NCBI RefSeq assembly: GCF_000586475.1
Contig: NZ_BAWJ01000014.1
Location: forward strand, 1-64,000
DNA length: 64,000 bases
DNA from: Psychrobacter sp. JCM 18903
GTDB taxonomy: Bacteria; Pseudomonadota; Gammaproteobacteria; Pseudomonadales; Moraxellaceae
Direction: 5' to 3'
In this document: in pieces, positions 52,601-61,939 of the stretch
Position numbering within the stretch: position 1 is the stretch's first letter
How the letters are laid out: each line of letters starts with the position of its first letter
Notes under the pieces: generated by a model
Seen by the model: the letters and a program-made list of their open reading frames with translations, nothing else
The model's database searches: none
Told to the model about the DNA's origin: nothing
Program-made: the position numbers and the translations under genes

Positions 52601-54204
52601 CAGCTCTAGTGATAAAGTCGACAGAAGTTCATCATTCGATAGATAGTGAATCAACGGGAAACCAGCGCCGCTTCTCATCCTTAAAAGGCTCAGCGACTAC
52701 AGAGGACTATTACACCAATATCGAAACTCAAGAAGACTTTGATGAGCTGCGACGGCTTGGTTATGTGGCATTTACTCGTGCCAGTGAGCAGCTTTATGTC
52801 GTGCTGCGAGATCCTAACAATAAAACAGGGTTTGAGTTAAAACCGGTATTTTATTGGTTTGAATCGCCAGAACCAAAGTTCGAACTACCAGATAGACTTA
52901 AAGGTACGATAGGCATGCTCAGAGGGCATAAGGTTAATGAGTTCTATGACAATAACTACGTAAGCAATGCTGCTAAATCAGCAGGCGTAAATGACAATGT
53001 TCAGCTCGCTGTTACCAAGTCAAATGCTCATAAGCCTGCCACAGAGACTATTGAGTATGCGCCTTTTGCAGAGGTTATGAAAACCAATTATTTTTATGGT
53101 TGGGCTAAGACCAGCTTTACCGCTTTGGCACGTCAGCTCGATGAATCTACACAAGCAATGGCGATAGTGGATGAGCGTATTGATGATGCTATAGACATTG
53201 ATATGGCAGAAATTTTAACGTCAAACTCAGCATCACCCAGCAGTAAAAAATCTCTGGAAGCACTTGGTGAATTAAGCCTGAAGTTAGAAGATGATATCCG
53301 CTTTACCTTTGTGAAAGGTGCTAATGCGGGTACGTTCTTGCATGAGATATTTGAAAAAATTGATTTCAGCAATAAAGCGCAGTGGTCTCAGGTGATTGAT
53401 CGAGCCATCAGCAGCTATCAATTGCCACTGGCATATAGCAGTGCTGAGCAGCAAGGCCGTCGATCGCAAGCGAAGAAGCAAGAGCAAGGCGATGACGGTT
53501 CAATCAATACTAGTTCACTTGATCTTGCTTCAATAGATGCTACCAAGCATGAGGCATTAATCAATTGGATTGAAGAGGTACTACATGCGCCGCTATTGGC
53601 CTCCAATCAAGCATTAAACTCTCTTAATGCAGGTCAGCGATTTTCTGAGTTAGAGTTCAATATGGGGTTGTCAGAGAACTTTAAAGCACAGGATATCAGT
53701 AAACTCTTCCAACAGTATCTCCCTAATGAGATGGACAAGCACGTCACTCTTATTCCGCAAAACAAAGCACATTTGTATCGTTATCTGCGCGGCGAAATTG
53801 ACTTAGTGTACGAACATGCTGGCAAGTATTATGTTGTCGATTATAAAAGCAACTTTCTAGGAAATAGCCTAAGCGATTATAATGAAGGTACACTTAAGCA
53901 AGCAATGTCCAAAGCAGGGTACTGGTTACAAGCAGCGATTTATCAAGTAGCGTTACATCGATTCCTTTCAATGAGAATACCTGATTATGCAGACAATGAA
54001 GATAAGTATTTAGGCGCTGTGGAGTATGTTTTTTTACGAGGTGTGTATGATCCCAATTCTCAAATAGCTGATGATCTATCACAAGATGTTAAAGAGGCTG
54101 ATAATAGCCACTCAATGCACAACGACCGCTATGGACTAGTGACTTGGGATATTCCAATCGATTTTATTAAAGGTTTAGATGCGTTGTTTGGTATGCCCGA
54201 TTAG
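49647..54204 (+). CDS. recB: Exodeoxyribonuclease V beta chain RecB, two frameshifts
   Basis: RecB is the 3'-5' helicase and nuclease of RecBCD. Motifs in order: Walker A IEASAGTGKTWTL, TTFTRAAAAEMRQRI, VALIDESQDINGAQ, LLVGDPKQAIYGFRGGDVANY, LMTIHKSKGLEFPIVYV, YVAFTRASEQLYV, and the C-terminal nuclease motif GEIDLVYEHAGKYYVVDYKSN with catalytic Asp, Asp and Lys. Breaks are near 50303 (restoring NDGSYQRTALVLTTLDKLF) and near 52041 (KNIKA-MMTDHE). The total of about 1519 residues exceeds the usual 1180-1240, mainly by Lys/Glu/Ser-rich insertions. It precedes recD by 74 bases. Confidence 0.92.
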
Positions 54205-54278
54205 TAGGCTATAAGTAATGATTAAATGCTAAAAAACATGATATCGATTAACTATTTAAACATAGAGACAAGCATACT

Positions 54279-56489
54279 ATGAGTAATAATAAAAAAGAGA
54301 GCAAGGCAGTAATTGGGCTACAACAAAGTTGGGCTAGCAACATCAGTGATTATATCTTGCTACGCCGCGAGCAAACGTATTTAGCCTATAACGCAACAGA
54401 GGCAAAAGCTAATACTGATAGCAAGCAAGTCGCTAAAACAGAAGAAAGTAATTTATTCACCGCTCTATTCGTTATGTTAGCGACTCATTTGGAAGAGGGG
54501 CATACCGTATTAACCATTGAGTCCTCTGAGCATGAAGAAGCATTGCAAGGTCAAATCAATGATGAAGTAGTTACGCTATATGCTTGGCAGCAACAGTTAT
54601 TAGAGATGCTAGCAATGCCAATCTTTGCGCTGATAGATAGCAAACTAAATACGCAATCAGAAGATGACTCTATAACTGAAAGGTCGCTATTCGTATGGCT
54701 AGACACGCTATTTGATAAGAGAGATCAGCTGTGGATGCAATTGGCGCTTAGCAACCATGAAAAAGAGGTGATAACCAAGCGTTTTGACATGATTGCTACG
54801 CTATACCAATTATTGAAAAATACAGACTTAAGTTTTTTTATAAGCCTAGTTAACGAACATGATTTGTTTGCTGAAGTTAACAGTAGCATTAATAATAACG
54901 ATAAAGTAAATAGCCTAAGCAAAAATAAGCCTATCATATATAAAATTCAAGAAAATCAGACTAATAATGAAACAGAGCTAGCACTAACTTTTTGGCTACA
55001 TCGTTCTTGGCAAGCAGAATTTAACTTAGCACAGCACATTAATACTATTTTGCATCAACAGATAACCCCTCTAAATATATCAATACCAAAAAATTTAAAC
55101 GATCAGCAGATAGCAGCTATTAATGTGGCTAATAATAATGCATTTAGCATCATCACTGGTGGCCCAGGTACAGGTAAAACCTATACCGTTGCTCAGTTAG
55201 TCATTGCGCTCCAACAAGCGACAGAGAGTGGGGAAGGTGCGTCTAAAAGTATTAGGTTCAGCACTGACAGTGCTAGCTTGGCATTAGCAGCACCAACGGG
55301 TAAAGCTGCACAGCGCATGCAAGAGTCTCTGCAGGCAGCGTTAGACGCAGCGAATGTTGAGCTACAGTTGCAAGAAGCTAAAACCATCCATCGCTTGTTA
55401 GGTATTGGTCGGACGGGCAGACCGCGCTACGATACTAACAATCCACTTGGCGAAGATATCATCATCGTTGATGAGGCATCGATGCTCGGGGTCGAGTTGG
55501 CTAATTATCTCGTAAGTGCAGTAAAACCAGGTGCCAGACTGATACTATTGGGCGATGCAAACCAGCTAGCAGCGGTAGATGCAGGAGCAGTGTTGGCTGA
55601 CTTGTGCCGTATTCCACTGTTACAACCCATTCATGAAGAGTTAACCGAAAGCCGCAGATTCAGCGCAGAATCAGGTATTGGCAAACTTGCCTACCAAATT
55701 AATCAGGCAGAGGTAAATACTCAAGCCATCTGGCAGCTGTTAAGGCAGGATGAAGCCTTGAGTTTTCAATATGTAAATACGCTGCAAACAAATGAGTTTA
55801 AAGATAATAAGACAATAAATAGCCTAAGTAATAAAGAAATTGTTTCAGAGATATCGCTAAAATATATTAAATATGTGCATAAAATAAAAGAACTCCTAAA
55901 AGATCCAATAGAAAAATCCATGCCAGAATCAGTAAAAAATACGATTACATCACTAATGGAGACATTTAATGAGTTTAGAATCCTCAGTGCTGGTCATAAT
56001 GGTGAATGGGGCGATCACTACATTAATAACTATCTCACTCAGTGGCACCTAACTGAATTAAAGCTGCCACTGGGCCAAAATACATGGTTCCATGGTCGTC
56101 CTGTGATGGTTTTACAAAATAACTATGAGTTAGGATTATTTAATGGTGACATTGGTTTTTGCTTACAAACATCGGATGAAAGAAGTCGATTAGAAGTGTT
56201 TTTCGAGAATAAAACACAGGGTATTCCTGTCAATCTGCTAAATGAAGAGGTGATTGCCACCGCATATGCGATGACCATTCATAAATCACAAGGATCTGAG
56301 TTTGAGCACGTTGCCATTACTTTTGATAATAGTCATGCTAGATTGCTAAGCAAAGAGCTTATTTATACGGCGGTGACCCGTGCTAAGAAACAGGTAACCA
56401 TATATAGTACAAAATCTGCTTTTGAAAAGGCTGTTCAAACACCTACTGAGCGCCATACAGGTTTGGCATTACAGTTTTCTAAGCGTTAA
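54279..56489 (+). CDS. recD: Exodeoxyribonuclease V alpha chain RecD
   Basis: RecD is the 5'-3' helicase of RecBCD. The 736-residue protein has a divergent N-terminal domain, then Walker A ITGGPGTGKTYTVAQL, LAAPTGKAAQRMQESL, Walker B EDIIIVDEASMLGVELANYL, GARLILLGDANQLAAVDAGAVLADL, and the C-terminal AYAMTIHKSQGSEFEHVAI and YTAVTRAKKQVTIY. It is the only unbroken gene of the recCBD set. It is about 130 residues longer than the E. coli protein (608), through N-terminal and internal low-complexity segments. Confidence 0.95.
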   Translation: MSNNKKESKAVIGLQQSWASNISDYILLRREQTYLAYNATEAKANTDSKQVAKTEESNLFTALFVMLATHLEEGHTVLTIESSEHEEALQGQINDEVVTLYAWQQQLLEMLAMPIFALIDSKLNTQSEDDSITERSLFVWLDTLFDKRDQLWMQLALSNHEKEVITKRFDMIATLYQLLKNTDLSFFISLVNEHDLFAEVNSSINNNDKVNSLSKNKPIIYKIQENQTNNETELALTFWLHRSWQAEFNLAQHINTILHQQITPLNISIPKNLNDQQIAAINVANNNAFSIITGGPGTGKTYTVAQLVIALQQATESGEGASKSIRFSTDSASLALAAPTGKAAQRMQESLQAALDAANVELQLQEAKTIHRLLGIGRTGRPRYDTNNPLGEDIIIVDEASMLGVELANYLVSAVKPGARLILLGDANQLAAVDAGAVLADLCRIPLLQPIHEELTESRRFSAESGIGKLAYQINQAEVNTQAIWQLLRQDEALSFQYVNTLQTNEFKDNKTINSLSNKEIVSEISLKYIKYVHKIKELLKDPIEKSMPESVKNTITSLMETFNEFRILSAGHNGEWGDHYINNYLTQWHLTELKLPLGQNTWFHGRPVMVLQNNYELGLFNGDIGFCLQTSDERSRLEVFFENKTQGIPVNLLNEEVIATAYAMTIHKSQGSEFEHVAITFDNSHARLLSKELIYTAVTRAKKQVTIYSTKSAFEKAVQTPTERHTGLALQFSKR

Positions 56490-56496
56490 TAGATAA

Positions 56497-57045
56497 ATGC
56501 TCAGAAATATAAAAAGAGGACTAGAGTTGTATACCTTTGATACTGTGCTAGAGCATATTAATGAAATTATTTATAAACCCAACCAGTTGATTATTGCTTC
56601 AACTCAAGAAGAGCCACAAAATCTAGAATATGCTGTTGGTACATTTGAATCAATGAACAGACTGACTGTCAAAACAGTTAGATTCAGAGTAGCTAAACAA
56701 ACACCTACCAAAGTAGGGCAGTTTGTTACCTTTTGGGAAAAAGATTCCAAAGGTATTAATCAACCTTTTCAATATGATTGGTCACCAGACTTGTTGGTAA
56801 TCACCACATTTAAAGATAACCATACATTTGGGCAGTTTGTTTTTCCAAAAAATGTCTTGCTTAGACATCATATTCTTCAGTCTCATTTTACAAAAGGTAA
56901 GACGGCTATCAGGGTGTATCCTAGCTGGGATAAGCCAACCAGTAATACTGCTAAGAAGACACAGAATTGGCAACTCGATTATTTCTTCGTGGTGACTGGT
57001 ACAAACATACTGCCTACAGAAAAAATACGGGCATTGTATAAGTAG
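56497..57045 (+). CDS. MepB-family protein
   Basis: This 182-residue protein matches the MepB family, known from Staphylococcus as the uncharacterised third gene of the mepRAB drug-efflux locus. Recognisable stretches are SRTVKFRVAKxTPTKxGQF-type sequence (here VKTVRFRVAKQTPTKVGQFVTFWEKD), FQYDWSPDLLVITTF, GQFVFPKNVLLRHHIL and GKTAIRVYPSWD. No efflux pump is nearby. It starts eight bases after recD, so it is probably co-transcribed with it. The function of the family is not known. Confidence 0.75.
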   Translation: MLRNIKRGLELYTFDTVLEHINEIIYKPNQLIIASTQEEPQNLEYAVGTFESMNRLTVKTVRFRVAKQTPTKVGQFVTFWEKDSKGINQPFQYDWSPDLLVITTFKDNHTFGQFVFPKNVLLRHHILQSHFTKGKTAIRVYPSWDKPTSNTAKKTQNWQLDYFFVVTGTNILPTEKIRALYK

Positions 57046-57078
57046 CAAAATTAACAGTAAGTGCAAAATCCAAGCAAT

Positions 57079-57108
57079 AAAAAAGCATCCAAATTGGATG
57101 CTTTTTTT
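57079..57108. terminator. Bidirectional terminator between the MepB-family gene and hpt
   Basis: AAAAAAGCATCCAA and TTGGATGCTTTTTTT are perfect inverted copies, giving a hairpin with a T run on both strands between convergent genes. Confidence 0.85.
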
Positions 57109-57125
57109 GAACTCAAATGTAGAAC

Positions 57126-57689
57126 TTAAACTTTGTCTTCTTTGATGGCATAGATGCCAGGCAGATGACGCAAGTAACCATGGAAATCCATACCACAGCC
57201 ATAGACATAACGATCTGCAACATTGATACCGACAAAATCAACATCAAAATCTTCAACTTTACGATCATGCTCTTTATTAAGCAACACACAACACTCAAGT
57301 GATAAAGGTTTTTCTTTGCTTAATTCTTCGACAACTGTTTTTAGCGTGATACCTTCATCAAAAATATCATCAATCAGCAATACATGCTCACCTTCGATAC
57401 TAACATCAGGTTTGAATTTCCAATCTAACTCGTTGGTGCCTGCATTATCACGATAGCGTGATGCATGAATATAATGCATGCGATGATAGAACGTCAAATG
57501 AGTCAATAGTTGACCAGCTGGAATAAGTCCACCATTCATAACAACCATAACGATTGGGTTTAAACCAGCATAATGTAGGTTGAGCTGGGCGGCAAGGCGC
57601 TCATAAGCAGCGGCTACTTCGATGCTACTGATAAGGCACTCTGAGTTGCGTAATGTTTTTTCAATTTCTTGGTTGCTGATTTGGGTCAT
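57126..57689 (-). CDS. hpt: Hypoxanthine phosphoribosyltransferase family protein
   Basis: The enzyme salvages hypoxanthine (and often guanine) with PRPP to form IMP or GMP. The 187-residue protein shows the PRPP-binding motif HVLLIDDIFDEGITLKTV, the PPi loop sequence VMVVMNGGLIPAGQLL, and FVGINVADRYVYGCGMDFHG, where the purine-contacting Val/Tyr and Asp lie. It is cytosolic and intact. It is convergent with the MepB-family gene. Confidence 0.9.
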   Translation of the reverse strand: MTQISNQEIEKTLRNSECLISSIEVAAAYERLAAQLNLHYAGLNPIVMVVMNGGLIPAGQLLTHLTFYHRMHYIHASRYRDNAGTNELDWKFKPDVSIEGEHVLLIDDIFDEGITLKTVVEELSKEKPLSLECCVLLNKEHDRKVEDFDVDFVGINVADRYVYGCGMDFHGYLRHLPGIYAIKEDKV

Positions 57690-57791
57690 CGGGTGCGCCT
57701 TCGGTAAAAAGTGCCGCTTATTTTAGCAAATTTTAGTGAATTTGCCCAATGCCATCTGTGTTTTGAGACAAAATTAATCAAATACTGGCAT

Positions 57792-58459
57792 TTATTCTGG
57801 CTTTTCTACGATGAAAGGGCGGTAATAGTTTGCTAAACGATTTAAAGAGCGATCCGGTAGGTCGGGTAGCAACTTATTTAAGGCCATACTCATGCCTTTA
57901 TCAATGGCGGCTTTGGCAACTGGGACAGCTTTGCGTTTAATCATGCCAAGTTTCAGCGTTTCAGCATAGCGGCTGATAAAGTGAGTCAATGTCTCTTCAT
58001 TCATGGTTTCAAGCGCTGTTTTAAATGCTTTCATATCTACTTGCTCAGGTGTGATAGCAGCAAAGCCTTTTTCGATGGTTTGCGCATCTGCATCAGATAA
58101 TTTGAAACCCACTCGTTTTACACCTTCATTATCAATAAACGTCGCCCGATCTCTCAAGAAGTGAAAGCTTGGCATTACTTCTTCGTTATTCTCTTTACCG
58201 AGTAAGATGTTAAGCAGCGTATCTGTCGCTTTTTCAACTGTGCCAACAATTTTTCGCATGGAGCTTGACGTTCAGGGTTTGGAATAATATCTACCAATCC
58301 AATCAACAAATTGTCGATTAGATCACGTGCTGTTTGATGCGTCAGGGCATCACGATATGGGTAGTATTCGACCTCCTCATTTGAGGCAATCACTTGCTCA
58401 GCGTCAATGATTAATGCTTTCAATTTATCTGAAGGTACAAACCCAAAATAATGCGCCAT
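57792..58459 (-). CDS. Hypothetical cytosolic protein, about 222 residues, one frameshift
   Basis: I do not recognise a named family. The two overlapping frames join near 58260 (PNPERQAP-MRKIVGTVEKATD) when one base is added. The protein is helical and soluble; the N-terminal part begins AHYFGFVPSDKLKALIIDAE and the C-terminal part is rich in Ala/Lys/Leu with IDKGMSMALNKLLPDLPDRSL. There is no signal or membrane segment. GGAAG lies before ATG 58459. It is transcribed in the same direction as hpt, 103 bases upstream of it. Confidence 0.65.
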
Positions 58460-58755
58460 GGTGCTTCCTTTATTTGTTGTTTTTCATGTTTAACCAGCGT
58501 TACATTTGTCGTTAAATCAGTTAGTATCTAGATGGGTTGCAGTCAAAGACTCACCATATGCTGACTAGTGACATGTGCTAACGATAGAATGCAAAGCCTT
58601 ATTAATGGATGATGATACCACAGTACTTCTATAAACAGCCTTTGGACAGGTGCGCTAAGTCACTAGTCGCCGACTAATTTAACATATTTTTTATATTCTA
58701 AATTAAAAAGCTTGAACTTATAAGGCTACCTATTACTTGTCTAAGGAGAGATAAG
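58460..58755. other. Intergenic region upstream of cstA
   Basis: The 296 bases between the divergent unknown gene and cstA contain no gene; AAGGAGAG precedes ATG 58756. Confidence 0.5.
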
Positions 58756-60434
58756 ATGAATAGTGCAATCGTGCTAGTGTTTGCTGTTGCCGCGATGCTT
58801 TGCGGTTATCTGTTTTACTCAAAATTTATCGCTACTAAAATCTTGGCATTGGATAACAGTATCCCCACGCCAGCGCACACTATGAAAGATGGGGTGGATT
58901 ATATCCCCACCAATAAATACGTGCTATGGGGACATCATTTTACTTCAGTCGCAGGAGCGGCGCCGATTATTGGTCCTGCCATTGCGGTTATTTGGGGCTG
59001 GGTACCTGCTATCATTTGGGTAGTATTGGGCACGATTTTTATGGCAGGTGTCCACGATATGTCAGCCATTTGGGCTAGTATGCGCAATCGAGGTCAGTCG
59101 ATTGGCTCGATTGCCGGTACCGTCATGGGTACACGTGTACGTAGCTTGATGATGATCGTTATCTTCCTATTATTACTCATGGTAAATGCGGTATTTGGCG
59201 TCGCTATTGCTAATATGATGATAAAAACCCCGTCCGCTGTGCTACCTGTTTGGGGGGCTTTGATAGTCGCCTTTATCATCGGTCAGTGTATTTATCGCTA
59301 TAAGATGAATCTGGTTTGGGTATCAATCATTGGGGTCACGGCTTTATATGGGCTTATCTATCTTGGTCCTATGTTCCTGTCGTATTGCCTGAGACATTCT
59401 TAGGCTTACCTGACAATGCTGTTTGGATTATTATCTTGTTTGCTTATGCGGCAATCGCTTCTTTATTACCGGTTTGGATGCTCTTGCAGCCGCGCGATTA
59501 CATCAATGGCTTACAGTTATTTGTCGGTCTAATTTTGTTATACGCTGCCATCTTTATTGCGACGCCGAATATTGTCGCGCCAGCGATAAACACGGCATTG
59601 CCAATCGGCACACCATCTATGGTGCCTTTATTGTTTGTGACCATTGCTTGTGGTGCAATTTCAGGCTTTCATGGTCTGGTAGCAACGGGTACGACATCTA
59701 AGCAGATTGATAAAGAAGAGGATGTGCGATTCGTTGGTTACTTCGGTGCCATGGGTGAGGGGATGCTGGCACTGGGTGCGATACTCGCGGCAACAGCAGG
59801 CTTTGCAACCCTTGGCGACTGGCAAGCCGTTTATCAAAAATTTGGCGATGGCTCTATTGGTGCCTTTATTGATGGCGGTGCAACTATATTGAATGCTGGT
59901 GTCGGCATTGATATGGTTTTATCACAGACGATGCTGACGGTAATGGCAGCATTGTTCGCTGGCACCACGATGGATACTGGAGTACGTTTGCAACGCTATA
60001 TTTTCCAAGAGTTTGGTGAAATTTATAAACTACCTGTTCTAAATAAAAGTGTGGTGGCAACATTGCTTGCCGTTGGCAGCTGTTTGTTATTAGCCTTTGG
60101 TGCTGGTGGCATCGATGGTGCTGGCGGTATGATTATTTGGCCGTTATTTGGCACGACGAATCAGCTAATGGCCGCATTAACCTTGATGATTGTTACTGTC
60201 ATCTTGTTACGTAAAGGCAGACCTGTGTGGTATACCTTGGGGCCATTGTCATTTTTACTGGTCATGACGGTTTTTGCGTTATTGATTCAGCTAAAAACCT
60301 TTTTCAATGATGGTAATTGGCTGCTTATTATTATGGATGTCATTATCTTAATAGCTACGATTTTAGTGACGTTTGAGAGTCTATCGGTACTCCGAAAAGA
60401 GTGGTCGATACACAGAGGCAAAAGCAATCTCTAA
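58756..60434 (+). CDS. cstA: CstA-family carbon starvation protein (peptide/pyruvate transporter family), one frameshift
   Basis: This polytopic membrane protein of about 560 residues belongs to the CstA/BtsT family, whose characterised members take up pyruvate or are linked to peptide use in starvation. Family sequence: TNKYVLWGHHFTSVAGAAPIIGPAIAVIWGWVPA, GVHDMSAIWASMRNRGQSIG, SGFHGLVATGTTSKQIDKE, MVLSQTMLTVMAALFAGTTMDTGVRL, WPLFGTTNQLMAALTL. One base is missing near 59366 (IYLG-SYVPVVLPETFLG). AAGGAGAG precedes the ATG. The length is that of the shorter CstA type. A cory-CC-star gene and an ArsA-type ATPase gene follow. Confidence 0.9.
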
Positions 60435-60475
60435 GCCATGTTGAATAACTAGTTAGATACTTACTGAAATACGAT

Positions 60476-60508
60476 AAAAACGCTAGCAGCAATTGCTGGC
60501 GTTTTTTG
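60476..60508 (+). terminator. Hairpin with T run after cstA
   Basis: AAAAACGC and GCGTTTTTT flank the palindrome CAGCAATTGCTG, forming a bulged hairpin followed by T residues. It may end or reduce transcription from cstA into the next two genes. Confidence 0.6.
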
Positions 60509-60551
60509 TCTCATATAGGCATGATAGTTAATAAGCATCCGCAAAAGAAGA

Positions 60552-60851
60552 GTGATTATGGAAAACACGGATATAACAAAACCTATAAAAAATATTGAGC
60601 CATGGTGGCAAAGATTTGCGGCAGGGTTAAATGAGTTTTATCATGCGCCTTATCGTCAGACAATGGCACGCGCCGCGCGTGATGAAGAAGATTTTTTCAT
60701 GCTACTCATGTTTGCGGAAAGCTTGGGTATCGACAATCCGGCCAGCTTTTATACATTAGAGTTGCAGCCATTGTTTTTAGAAAACTTCCATGAGTGGCAT
60801 ACACGTATGGGTATGGATAGATGCCCTTTTGACCACGTAGGTTGCTGCTAG
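60552..60851 (+). CDS. Cory-CC-star family small protein
   Basis: The 99-residue protein ends in Gly-Cys-Cys (CPFDHVGCC), and its body (PWWQRFAAGLNEFYHAPYRQTMARAARDEEDFF, ESLGIDNPASFYTLELQP) matches my recollection of the family named for an invariant terminal Cys pair and found with CstA and ArsA-type ATPases. Function is unknown; the cysteines at the end suggest metal or thiol chemistry. A second in-frame ATG at 60558 could serve as start. It lies between cstA and the ATPase gene, 33 bases before the latter. Confidence 0.75.
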   Translation: MIMENTDITKPIKNIEPWWQRFAAGLNEFYHAPYRQTMARAARDEEDFFMLLMFAESLGIDNPASFYTLELQPLFLENFHEWHTRMGMDRCPFDHVGCC

Positions 60852-60884
60852 TTTCCTTTAAATTAATTAAAATGAGATAAAAGT

Positions 60885-61901
60885 ATGGCATTACATCCTT
60901 TGCCCGCATTGGTAGAGCAACTGGCAAAGCAGCCGATTATATTTATCGGCGGCAAGGGCGGTGTCGGTAAAACCACCACTGCCGCCGCACTTGCCAGCTA
61001 TTATGCCAATCATGGCAAAAAGACACTGATTGTCTCGACCGATCCAGCACACAGCTTGGGCGATGTGTTAAACGTCCCACTAAAAAACCAAAAAACAGTC
61101 GTAACTTCTTGTCTAGATGCTATTGAACTAAACCCTGATATCATCGTCGATGAGCATTTTGCCCAAGTTGAACGCACCATTACTTCCTATGCAAACCCAG
61201 ACATGATGCCAAAAATTCGCGAACATCTACGGCTATCAAAATCAGCACCTGGCGCACAAGAAGCCGCCATGCTCGAATCTATGTGCCAGCACTTGGTTGC
61301 AGCAGCAGATGCCGGCTATGAGCACGTCATTTTTGATACCGCACCGACGGGACATACACTGCGTTTATTAGTGCTGCCTGAAATGATGGGGGCATGGACG
61401 GATGGATTGCTAGCGCAGCAGCGGCGGCAGGCAAAACTTCGCTCAGTAGCAAATCATTTGGGCAGTCATGAACAACACAATAATAAAAACGACTTAGCCA
61501 ATCCATTTACCGCAAAAAAAACTGACCGCTGGGAACAAGCAGTATCCGTACTAGAGAAACGCAAACAGCTGTTTCGTCAGGCAGGGTTGCTACTGCATGA
61601 CCGAACACAAACCGCCATTGTATTGGTTATGACGGCTGACGTATTGCCACTGGCTGAAACAAAGCGGGCGATAGAGCAATTAGAAGACAGTAAGCTCATG
61701 CCAGCCGCCATCGTTATTAATCAGTTGATAGCACCGACCCAGTCTGATGCGTTTTGGCGTCATCGAGCTGAGCGCCAACAACAATTAATGCAAGATATTG
61801 AGCAAAGCTTTCCCAAGTATCCGTTATACCCAATATATCTGCAACAAACCGATGTGCGTGGTATTGAGGCATTGAGTGAGTTGTTAAAATCAGTACTATA
61901 A
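60885..61901 (+). CDS. ArsA/Get3-family anion-transporting ATPase
   Basis: The single-domain 338-residue ATPase has the deviant Walker A IFIGGKGGVGKTTTAAALA, switch I STDPAHSLGDVLNVPL, and switch II FDTAPTGHTLRLLVLP; NQL near the end (AIVINQLIAP) matches the A loop. Family members deliver tail-anchored membrane proteins (Get3) or energise arsenite export (ArsA). No arsB, arsR or arsC gene is present here, and the context is cstA plus a cory-CC-star gene, so an arsenic role is unlikely. AGATAAAAG precedes the ATG. Confidence 0.87.
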   Translation: MALHPLPALVEQLAKQPIIFIGGKGGVGKTTTAAALASYYANHGKKTLIVSTDPAHSLGDVLNVPLKNQKTVVTSCLDAIELNPDIIVDEHFAQVERTITSYANPDMMPKIREHLRLSKSAPGAQEAAMLESMCQHLVAAADAGYEHVIFDTAPTGHTLRLLVLPEMMGAWTDGLLAQQRRQAKLRSVANHLGSHEQHNNKNDLANPFTAKKTDRWEQAVSVLEKRKQLFRQAGLLLHDRTQTAIVLVMTADVLPLAETKRAIEQLEDSKLMPAAIVINQLIAPTQSDAFWRHRAERQQQLMQDIEQSFPKYPLYPIYLQQTDVRGIEALSELLKSVL

Positions 61902-61939
61902 AAAATTTTAGACATATAGGATTATACAATGCTAATAAT

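Noticed and set aside
60885..61901. Arsenite efflux ATPase (arsA) as part of an ars operon
   Set aside because: No arsR, arsB, arsC or arsD gene is nearby; the protein is a single-domain ATPase and its neighbours are cstA and a cory-CC-star gene.
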